The position numbers and the translations under genes are program-made. From Spirochaetales bacterium (GTDB lineage: Bacteria; Spirochaetota; Spirochaetia; Sphaerochaetales; Sphaerochaetaceae), in assembly GCA_017475725.1 (NCBI GenBank), contig JAFVFA010000196.1, forward strand, positions 1 to 5,024: a stretch of 5,024 nucleotides of DNA, written 5' to 3'. The notes under the pieces were generated by a model. That model saw only the letters and a program-made list of their open reading frames with translations, was not told the origin of the DNA and ran no database searches. Shown one piece after another: positions 1 through 5,024 of the stretch (position 1 is its first letter; every line of letters begins with the position of its first letter).

Positions 1-711
1 ATAGCAGTTCGTGCAGAAGGCCACAACCTCTGCACCGCACTTCAGTCTCATCAGGGCCATTGCGGTGTCCTCGACCTCATAGTCATCGGTGTCGCGAAGC
101 TTGCCGTCAAAGCCGGACAGGCTGTCCACTCCACCAGTCAGATAGTCCACAAGGTCAAGCGTGTGGATGCTCTGGTTTATCACGCATCCTCCACCCTCTC
201 CGGAGTATTTTCCGCGCCACGGCGATTCGGAGTAGTACTTTCCCCCTCTGCACCATGTCACAAGGGCCATTCCGCTGAGGATCTTGCCGTATCTGCCGCT
301 CTCCAGGATCTCCTTGGCCTCCACTGTGGCCTTGTTCAGCCTGTTCTGGAAGCACACGCCAAGAAGCTTGCCGGTCTCCTCGCTCTTGCGGATCATCATC
401 TTCGCCTCAGCCGGCGTGATTGCAAGGGGCTTCTCGCAGAAGACGTTCAGACCATGGTCCAGAAGGTCCATGACTATCTGCGGATGGGTGTTGTGGGGTG
501 TGACCACATGGACGGCGTCCAGACCCTTGCCGTAGAGGTCCCTATAGTCCGTAAGGGGCTTTCCCCCATAGGTCTCCGAGAATGCCTGCGCCCTCTCGGG
601 GACAATGTCCACACAGTATTCCAAAGACGCGAAGCTGTTGTTCTTCAGCGCCTTTCCGTGGTTGCGGGAGACCGCACCGCATCCTATGACCGCCACCTTG
701 AATCTATCCAT
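1..711 (-). CDS. Gfo/Idh/MocA family NAD(P)-dependent oxidoreductase, C-terminus cut by window edge
   Basis: Reading from 711 to the left edge gives 237 uninterrupted codons with no stop, so the C-terminal part lies outside the window. The first ~120 residues form a Rossmann nucleotide-binding domain: a beta strand leads into the dinucleotide loop G10-C-G12-A-V-S, and the family's catalytic Glu-Lys-Pro is at 93-95. The second, substrate-binding domain follows, with a GEGGG turn at 171-175 and N179-Q180-x-x-H183-x-x-D186, the active-site His helix. Family members oxidise or reduce a sugar or cyclitol hydroxyl/keto group with NAD(P)(H) in the cytoplasm. Asn179 stands where inositol dehydrogenase (IolG) has an Asp four residues before the His. 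The gene is last in a co-directional catabolic cluster, 74 bases after the regulator. The start at 711 is chosen for its GGAGG eight bases upstream. Family certain; substrate unknown. Confidence 0.93.
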   Translation of the reverse strand, partial: MDRFKVAVIGCGAVSRNHGKALKNNSFASLEYCVDIVPERAQAFSETYGGKPLTDYRDLYGKGLDAVHVVTPHNTHPQIVMDLLDHGLNVFCEKPLAITPAEAKMMIRKSEETGKLLGVCFQNRLNKATVEAKEILESGRYGKILSGMALVTWCRGGKYYSESPWRGKYSGEGGGCVINQSIHTLDLVDYLTGGVDSLSGFDGKLRDTDDYEVEDTAMALMRLKCGAEVVAFCTNCY

Positions 712-719
712 ATCTTGAT

Positions 720-724
720 CCTCC
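720..724 (-). promoter_or_regulatory. Shine-Dalgarno site that fixes the start of the downstream oxidoreductase
   Basis: GGAGG reads on the minus strand from 724 to 720, eight bases before the ATG at 711. Another in-frame ATG lies at 735, but the bases just upstream of it carry no purine-rich ribosome-binding site. The protein from 711 begins directly with the short lead-in to the Rossmann strand, as is normal for the family. Both points favour 711. Confidence 0.8.
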
Positions 725-757
725 GTAATTTCCATATAGCCAACGCTAACCCCGCAT

Positions 758-785
758 ACCGCTTTGTTCAATACAACGAAGCGGT
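758..785 (-). repeat. Inverted repeat directly after the regulator stop codon
   Basis: The arms ACCGCTT (758-764) and AAGCGGT (779-785) are perfect 7-base complements, and GTT (766-768) also pairs with AAC (775-777). The loop is 6 bases. Positions 765 and 778 form a mismatch (C/A) in minus-strand RNA but a U-G wobble in plus-strand RNA, where the stem is a continuous 11 pairs. The repeat abuts the TAG stop of the AraC-type gene (786-788). No T-run follows on the minus strand, so it is not a standard intrinsic terminator for the operon. It could be an mRNA stability or processing hairpin, an operator, or a weak terminator for antisense transcription. Structure is seen; function is inferred. 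Confidence 0.6.
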
Positions 786-2600
786 CTATTTCCCCGCAGC
801 GGATTTGTACTGTCCGGGGGTGACACCCTCCGAGGCCTTGAACACTCTCATGAAGGTCCTGGTGCTGCCGAATCCGCACCTGTCGGCGACATCATTGACC
901 GACAGGTCCGTCTCCTCCGGGTCAGACAGCAACTGCTTGGCCCTGGATATCCTGTAGGCAGTCAGATATTCCGATATGTTGGTCTCCTCGTGCTTCTTGA
1001 AGCACCGGGACAGGTAGGCTATCGAGACACCGAGATTATAGGCTATCTGCGAGACATTGAGCTGGGTGTCGCTGTAGTTGGCCTGTATCTCGGACAGCGC
1101 GGCATGATAGATGGCATAGCCCTCGCCTGCATTCTGGGCCAAGGCAAGGGTCCTTCTGTATTCCATCATGTTCGAGGCCTGCAGATACGCCTTGTGGAGC
1201 TCCGATATCTCCATGACAGGATTCGAAACCGCACAGTAGAGTATCCCCTCCGCTTCGTCAAACAGCTGCTGCGCACCCTGCAGAGCAGCCTCGGATGAGT
1301 TCAGAATCAATGAAAGATGATAGCCTGAATCAAAACGGAATGCGCTGATTCCGTGCCTTGATAACGCATCCATGATATTCTTGTCGTCAAAGCCGGCAGA
1401 GTCACCTTCCCTTCCAGAAGCCAGTGCTATGCAAAGCCAGTCTCCGGTCATCACAATGCCAAGCTCCGACAGGGACCTCACGGAAGGCGTGTTCTCAGAC
1501 ATCACCAGACTTGTGAACGCATAGGACCGGTTCTCAGCCTTCAGCTTGGAGACAGAGGAGACAAAGGGCTGGTACGGGTTTCCGGATGACTCTATCGAGG
1601 AGATGTCGGTGCCGGAGGCGCTGACTGCATCGGAGAACCTGTTCCAATTCCGGTTCAGCAGTCTGTAGATGGTGAAACCGGAAAGAACTATTGCCGCCGC
1701 TATAAGCACGGCCATTATCCGCGTCACATTGTTCAGATCCTTGAAGTACACGGACTCCTTCACAAGAAGGAAGTACCTGATGCCGCTTACGGCCGAGTCT
1801 GTGGAGATCACCATAGTCCCGTCGATGCTTCTGTCCTCACCTGAGTCCATCTCATCAAGCTTCGTCTCGATGGATTCGGAACCGGAGACATCCCCGTAGG
1901 AGAACAGAACCTGCTCAGAGTCATCGTCATATACCAGGACATTGTAGGATTCAAGTTCTGAGTTGGACATTATGGATGACACATCGACAAGAACAGCGAC
2001 ACAGAAGTCCCCTATGTTCTGGGACCTGACATAGCTGAACGGTCTGATGGCAAGGAACCTCGGTTTGGCAGCCTCACCCGTGTCATACATTGAGACATCC
2101 TGTATGAATGTGTAGTTCCTGAAGGTCCAGAACAGCTTGTCAGCAAGATCCTCTGACAACCGGACATCAAGCACATCGTTCCTGTGGATGCTTGAGAGCT
2201 TGCCGTAGTACTGGGTGGAGATGTAGCAGTCAAGATCGGTTGAGAACAGCAGACAGTCGATTATGTAAGACCTGCTGCTTGTCATATGCCTCAGCTCCTG
2301 GGTCTTCAGATACAATGTGTAAGGGTCCAGATCCGAAAGGGTGCCAATGGAACCAAGACTGCGGAACGAATCTGAGAGCAGGAGCTCCTCGCAAAGGGCA
2401 TTGACCTGGAGGATTGCCGAGTCCAGCTCGTTTCCGATGGACGTAAGAGCGGTTCGGTTGGCCCTCTCCACTGAATCCCTTACGCTAGCAATGCTTGTGA
2501 TGGCGAAAACAATGAAGAGAACCAGCGGAATGATCATGATCAGAAGATACGAGAGACCCCAGTTGTAGAATAGCTTCCTTCTTACATCCTTCCTTGTCAT
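786..2600 (-). CDS. Membrane-anchored AraC-family transcriptional regulator with extracytoplasmic sensor domain
   Basis: This 604-residue protein has a short basic N-terminus, a first membrane segment (~16-39) and a ~250-residue extracytoplasmic region (~40-293), probably a Cache-like ligand sensor. A second membrane segment follows (~294-315), then a cytoplasmic linker with a helical region around 465-483 typical of YesN-like regulators. The C-terminal AraC domain has two helix-turn-helix units (~514-535 and ~567-589) and the conserved G-V-T-P-G-Q-Y ending (592-598). Such proteins sense an external sugar or oligosaccharide and control nearby uptake and catabolic genes from the membrane, without a separate kinase. 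No HAMP, kinase or receiver domain is evident. The start at 2600 has AAGGA six bases upstream (2607-2611). It sits between the two oxidoreductase genes, so the cluster is its likely target. Architecture is clear; ligand and the sensor fold's exact family are not established. Confidence 0.92.
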   Translation of the reverse strand: MTRKDVRRKLFYNWGLSYLLIMIIPLVLFIVFAITSIASVRDSVERANRTALTSIGNELDSAILQVNALCEELLLSDSFRSLGSIGTLSDLDPYTLYLKTQELRHMTSSRSYIIDCLLFSTDLDCYISTQYYGKLSSIHRNDVLDVRLSEDLADKLFWTFRNYTFIQDVSMYDTGEAAKPRFLAIRPFSYVRSQNIGDFCVAVLVDVSSIMSNSELESYNVLVYDDDSEQVLFSYGDVSGSESIETKLDEMDSGEDRSIDGTMVISTDSAVSGIRYFLLVKESVYFKDLNNVTRIMAVLIAAAIVLSGFTIYRLLNRNWNRFSDAVSASGTDISSIESSGNPYQPFVSSVSKLKAENRSYAFTSLVMSENTPSVRSLSELGIVMTGDWLCIALASGREGDSAGFDDKNIMDALSRHGISAFRFDSGYHLSLILNSSEAALQGAQQLFDEAEGILYCAVSNPVMEISELHKAYLQASNMMEYRRTLALAQNAGEGYAIYHAALSEIQANYSDTQLNVSQIAYNLGVSIAYLSRCFKKHEETNISEYLTAYRISRAKQLLSDPEETDLSVNDVADRCGFGSTRTFMRVFKASEGVTPGQYKSAAGK

Positions 2601-2634
2601 CCTAAGTCCTTCACAAGAATTCTACAGCAAAAGA

Positions 2635-2646
2635 CCCGATTTCGGG
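2635..2646 (-). terminator. Short hairpin with T-rich tail, possible weak terminator or attenuator
   Basis: In the 61-base gap between the oxidoreductase stop (2662) and the regulator start (2600), the minus strand reads CCCGAAATCGGG, a 4-pair stem with an AAAT loop (or 5 pairs with a 2-base loop). TCTTTT follows immediately (2634-2629). This has the order of an intrinsic terminator, but the stem is short, so strong termination is doubtful. Partial termination would lower expression of the regulator relative to the enzymes upstream. Confidence 0.3.
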
Positions 2647-2661
2647 AACGCCACTCTCTCC

Positions 2662-3783
2662 TCATTCGGAGATGAAGCTGCCTCCGCATCTCTCCTTCAG
2701 CATCTGCTCATATCTGTCCGCATCGATCGGAAGGTCCACCCAGTCGCCGCCGGTCCAGGATGACATGAAGATGGCATTGATTATCTCAAGGCTCTTTATG
2801 CCGTCACTGCCTGGGGCAAGCAGAGGAGTACCCTTCTGGATTGCGTCGCAGAAGTTCTTGATTATACCACAATGGGAGGTGTATGTCCCCTTCACAGGGA
2901 TCTCGCACTTCCAGATCTCCGGATGCCCGATCTCGCCCTTGAAGCGCTTCTGGAAGTCATCGGTGTCCTCCCTGGTCCTCCAGAAGGTGATGGCGTCGTT
3001 CTCCACGACGAGCTTTCCTCTGGTTCCGGATATCTCCAGCCTGTTCGAGCCCGGCTCGTCTGCGATTGTGGTGATGTAAGTACCAATGTGCCCGTCAGGA
3101 TACTCCATCAGTGCATAGACGTCATCCTCAACCTCGATGTTCCTGAACTTGCCGTAGTAGACGGTTGCCTTCACCCTTGACGGCATGCCGCAGATCCACT
3201 GCCACAGATCCAGATTGTGCGGGTTCTGGTTCATCAGAAGACCGCCGCCCTCGCCCTTCCAGGTCGCTCTCCAGTCGGAGTTGTCGTAGTATGACTGAGG
3301 CCTGAACCATGACGATATCAGCCAGTGGCAATGGAGGATTCTTCCAAGCTCGCCGCCCTGCACAAGGTCACGGGCCTTCTGGTACAGCGGATTGGTCCTC
3401 TGATTGAACATAACACCAAAGACCTTGCCGGACTTCTCGGCCACCTCGTTCATGCGCTTGACCGCATTGGTGTAGACGCCTGCAGGCTTCTCGCAGAGGT
3501 AGTTCAACCCATGCTCAAGGGCATAGACGCCATAGACCGGATGCCAGTAATGCGGACAGGTCGGAATGACAGCATCCACAAGGCAGCTGTTCATAAGCTC
3601 TTCAGCAGAATTGAAATATGCAACCTTGTCACCGAAAAGGCCCCTTGCCTTCTCAAGCTTCTTCGGGTCAATGTCAGCAATGGCGGCAAGCTGTGCGTTG
3701 TCAACCTTGTTGGCCATCAGTGCATTCGAATGCTGTGCGCCCATGTGACCGAAACCGATTATACCAATTCTCACCTTATCCAT
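2662..3783 (-). CDS. Gfo/Idh/MocA family NAD(P)-dependent sugar oxidoreductase
   Basis: This complete 373-residue protein has the usual family length. The N-terminal Rossmann domain carries G10-F-G12-H-M-G15 for the cofactor, an Asp at 38 after the second strand (A-D-I-D) that would suit NAD ribose binding, and the catalytic E98-K99-P100. The C-terminal alpha/beta domain carries a GEGGG turn (177-181) and the motif N185-Q186-x-P188-H189-x-L-D192, the active-site His helix. This NQxPHxLDLWQWICGMP-type helix marks a common bacterial subgroup of uncharacterised sugar dehydrogenases. The reaction is presumably cytoplasmic oxidation or reduction of a sugar hydroxyl/keto group. ATG at 3783 has GGAGG seven bases upstream (3791-3795), and only 17 bases separate it from the epimerase stop, so the two are almost certainly co-transcribed. 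It differs widely from the partial paralogue at 1-711, so the two are not a recent duplication. Substrate unknown. Confidence 0.95.
   Translation of the reverse strand: MDKVRIGIIGFGHMGAQHSNALMANKVDNAQLAAIADIDPKKLEKARGLFGDKVAYFNSAEELMNSCLVDAVIPTCPHYWHPVYGVYALEHGLNYLCEKPAGVYTNAVKRMNEVAEKSGKVFGVMFNQRTNPLYQKARDLVQGGELGRILHCHWLISSWFRPQSYYDNSDWRATWKGEGGGLLMNQNPHNLDLWQWICGMPSRVKATVYYGKFRNIEVEDDVYALMEYPDGHIGTYITTIADEPGSNRLEISGTRGKLVVENDAITFWRTREDTDDFQKRFKGEIGHPEIWKCEIPVKGTYTSHCGIIKNFCDAIQKGTPLLAPGSDGIKSLEIINAIFMSSWTGGDWVDLPIDADRYEQMLKERCGGSFISE
2861..2889 (-). promoter_or_regulatory. Candidate promoter inside the oxidoreductase gene, pointing at the regulator
   Basis: On the minus strand, GGGACA (2889-2884, four of six matches to TTGACA) is followed by a 17-base spacer and a perfect TATAAT (2866-2861) preceded by TGG, which gives an extended -10 element. 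It lies about 260 bases before the regulator start codon. The hexamer falls in codons for Gly-Ile-Ile, and similar codons produce another TATAAT near 3760, so chance is a real explanation. Low confidence. Confidence 0.2.
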
Positions 3784-3800
3784 AATCCAACCTCCAGGCC

Positions 3801-4565
3801 TCAGGCCCTGTCAAGCTCCCTCATGACCGCCAGGGCCTTGACGGAGTCGGCCTTCCAGTCGTCGCTCTTGCCCTCAATCGAGAGGGTCCCATCGTATCCG
3901 GCCTGATGAAGCAATCTGAAGAATTCCTTCACATCATCGTTCGCCTCCACAGGATAGGCCCTGCTTCCCCTCAGCGCAATGTGTGTGTGCATGAACGGAG
4001 AGCACGTGATGATCCTGCCCATGTCCTCGTTCTCCTGCCACATGTGGTAGGCGTCGGCAAGAAGCCCCACATTGGGCATGCCAACATCAGCCTGTAGGGC
4101 TGCACCCTCGGCAAGGCTGTTGATGACGTTCGTCTCGGCCCTGTTCAGAGGCTCTATGGCAACGCAGATCCCATGCTTGGCCGCAATCTCACCTATGATT
4201 CTGGTCACAGCAACAAGCTGCCTGTAGGCATCCTGCCACCTCATCCCCTCGGGGACTATGCGGCTCTTCCCGCTACCGAAGACGACCAGCTTGCATCCAA
4301 GGGCATCCATCCTGCAGAATGCCGTCTCAAGGTATGAGCGCATCTCGGCCTCGTTGTACCTCTCGCCGATTACAACCATGGTCTTCGGGAAGAGCAGAGA
4401 ACACCTCTCCATCCTGATTGAGGCCTGCCTGAACCTCTCAAGCACCGAGTCGAAGTCCTCCTGGGACCACAGGGCAAACTGATTGAGCTTGCCGTCAATA
4501 TAATCGAAACCGACCTCCTGGACCTCCAGGACGTTCCTTATGTCAGTGCAAAGACCGAATCTCAT
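3801..4565 (-). CDS. Sugar (phosphate) isomerase/epimerase family TIM-barrel protein
   Basis: This 254-residue protein has the length of single-domain xylose-isomerase-like TIM barrels. It contains I-E138-P-L-N-R142-A-E144-T, close to the E-P-L-N-R-x-E-T signature of D-tagatose/D-psicose 3-epimerases. The expected metal ligands follow: E138, D171 (with H174 three residues later), H195 and E231. Spacings of 33, 24 and 36 resemble those of D-tagatose 3-epimerase (E152, D185, H211, E246). The family uses a divalent metal to move a proton at C2/C3 of ketoses; some relatives are hydroxypyruvate isomerases, inosose dehydratases or 3-keto-glycoside-acting enzymes. It is probably a cytoplasmic enzyme acting on the same sugars as the adjacent oxidoreductase. 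Its ATG overlaps the lyase TGA (ATGA, 4562-4565), with AAGGAG at 4576-4581 inside the lyase gene, indicating translational coupling. Family well supported; substrate not determinable. Confidence 0.9.
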   Translation of the reverse strand: MRFGLCTDIRNVLEVQEVGFDYIDGKLNQFALWSQEDFDSVLERFRQASIRMERCSLLFPKTMVVIGERYNEAEMRSYLETAFCRMDALGCKLVVFGSGKSRIVPEGMRWQDAYRQLVAVTRIIGEIAAKHGICVAIEPLNRAETNVINSLAEGAALQADVGMPNVGLLADAYHMWQENEDMGRIITCSPFMHTHIALRGSRAYPVEANDDVKEFFRLLHQAGYDGTLSIEGKSDDWKADSVKALAVMRELDRA

Positions 4566-5024
4566 AGCCTTTCAACTCCTTTTCTCCTGATTCTCCACTT
4601 CCCTGCGGCAGTCTCAAGGATAACATCCCTACCCTCAAGCCTGGCACAGACTGAGTCCCCGGCCCTCTTCACAACAGTTACGGCTGTGAACGGGGCCTTG
4701 CCTCCATAGGCCATGGTGACCTGTCCGGTGGGGACCCTGACAGGATAGCCGTAGCTGATCCAACCGCCCTTCGGGTCCTCGCTTCCACAGAGAAGTCTGG
4801 GCTCGAACTTCACATCAGAGGCGAATTCAGTGACGAATTTCATTCCGTTTTTGGAAATGTAGTCAGTTCTATAACCTGAAACGGCCACATCTGTTGTATT
4901 GTAGTTGTACATCAGCCTGAAATCGTGGCATTCCTTTGCCGGTCCGTCCACATAGTCAACAAGGACTGCAACGGAACCCGGAACCATTATGAGCTTCCTC
5001 CTGTGGAAGACAGGGTCCGGAAGG
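4562..5024 (-). CDS. Heparinase II/III-like polysaccharide lyase, C-terminal fragment (5' end outside window)
   Basis: The reading frame stays open from the right edge (first full codon 5023-5021) to TGA at 4564-4562, giving 153 residues. The Met at 4987 is internal: the frame continues upstream with L-P-D-P-V-F-H-R-R-K-L-I and has no stop. The H-R-R-K start, followed by a strand ending in V-L-V-D-Y-V-D-G and by H-D-F-R-L-M-Y-N-Y-N, resembles the C-terminal beta-sandwich of heparinase II/III-like proteins, where a conserved arginine pair leads into a 'vvvDrv.g...H' strand. The rest is rich in beta strands. These lyases cleave uronic-acid-containing polysaccharides by beta-elimination; the alpha-toroid and catalytic Tyr/His lie beyond the window. 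It is the most upstream gene seen and probably the head enzyme of the pathway. The assignment rests on the C-terminal domain alone, so a related lyase family is possible. Confidence 0.72.
   Translation of the reverse strand, partial: LPDPVFHRRKLIMVPGSVAVLVDYVDGPAKECHDFRLMYNYNTTDVAVSGYRTDYISKNGMKFVTEFASDVKFEPRLLCGSEDPKGGWISYGYPVRVPTGQVTMAYGGKAPFTAVTVVKRAGDSVCARLEGRDVILETAAGKWRIRRKGVERL

Noticed and set aside
735..735. Alternative upstream ATG for the oxidoreductase at 1-711.
   Set aside because: It is in frame but has no ribosome-binding site, whereas the ATG at 711 has GGAGG at ideal spacing.
163..957. A 264-codon open frame on the plus strand.
   Set aside because: It lies antisense across the second oxidoreductase, the gap and the regulator's C-terminus, all of which have clear family motifs. 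Its translation has no recognisable domain and composition typical of an antisense shadow.
2619..2624. TAGAAT, a -10-like hexamer in the gap before the regulator.
   Set aside because: No -35-like sequence is found 16-18 bases upstream (best about two of six). The implied transcript would start at the ribosome-binding site.
2672..3079. A 135-codon open frame on the plus strand.
   Set aside because: It is fully antisense to the oxidoreductase C-terminal domain, and no protein family features are visible.
3755..3783. TATAAT preceded by TGG just inside the oxidoreductase start.
   Set aside because: It encodes the Gly-Ile-Ile of the conserved Rossmann strand and has no matching -35 at proper spacing. 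A transcript from here would lack the gene's start codon.
3325..3906. A 193-codon open frame on the plus strand.
   Set aside because: It is antisense to the N-terminal half of a well-supported oxidoreductase and the end of the epimerase. No recognisable motif is visible; it is explained by codon bias on the coding strand.
4987..4987. Met at 4987 as the start of a small 141-residue protein.
   Set aside because: The frame stays open to the window edge and the residues before this Met fit the heparinase II/III C-terminal domain, so the Met is internal.

Overview
The window is bacterial, and all genes lie on the minus strand, so transcription runs from position 5024 toward position 1. Base composition is moderate, slightly above half G+C by eye. 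Arginine codons lean toward AGG/AGA, and ribosome-binding sites are strong and GGAGG-like. A membrane-anchored AraC-type regulator of the kind common in Clostridia, Paenibacillus relatives and some Spirochaetes, next to sugar-catabolic genes, suggests an anaerobic or gut/rumen polysaccharide degrader. The phylum cannot be settled from this window.

Layout in the direction of transcription. (1) 5024-4562 is the C-terminal end of a heparinase II/III-type polysaccharide lyase, cut by the window edge. (2) 4565-3801 is a sugar isomerase/epimerase with a TIM-barrel fold, which overlaps the lyase by four bases (ATGA). (3) 3783-2662 is a complete Gfo/Idh/MocA NAD(P)-dependent sugar oxidoreductase, 17 bases further on. 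(4) 2600-786 is a two-transmembrane AraC-family regulator with a large extracytoplasmic sensor, after a 61-base gap. (5) 711-1 is a second, divergent Gfo/Idh/MocA oxidoreductase, after a 74-base gap and cut by the left window edge. Genes are tightly packed; no RNA gene, mobile element or CRISPR array is visible.

Inferred working model: the lyase breaks an acidic polysaccharide. The epimerase and the two oxidoreductases then interconvert the released sugars (keto/hydroxy oxidation-reduction and epimerisation). The membrane regulator senses a ligand outside the membrane and controls the cluster through its cytoplasmic DNA-binding domain. The substrate cannot be read from the sequence.

The two gaps around the regulator are the only non-coding stretches, and each holds an inverted repeat. 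The repeat after the regulator stop codon (758-785) is the stronger. The repeat before the regulator (2635-2646) is short but followed by a T-rich run. Together with a promoter-like sequence inside the upstream oxidoreductase gene (2861-2889), they suggest the regulator may be expressed separately from the enzymes. Each of these regulatory calls is weak on its own.
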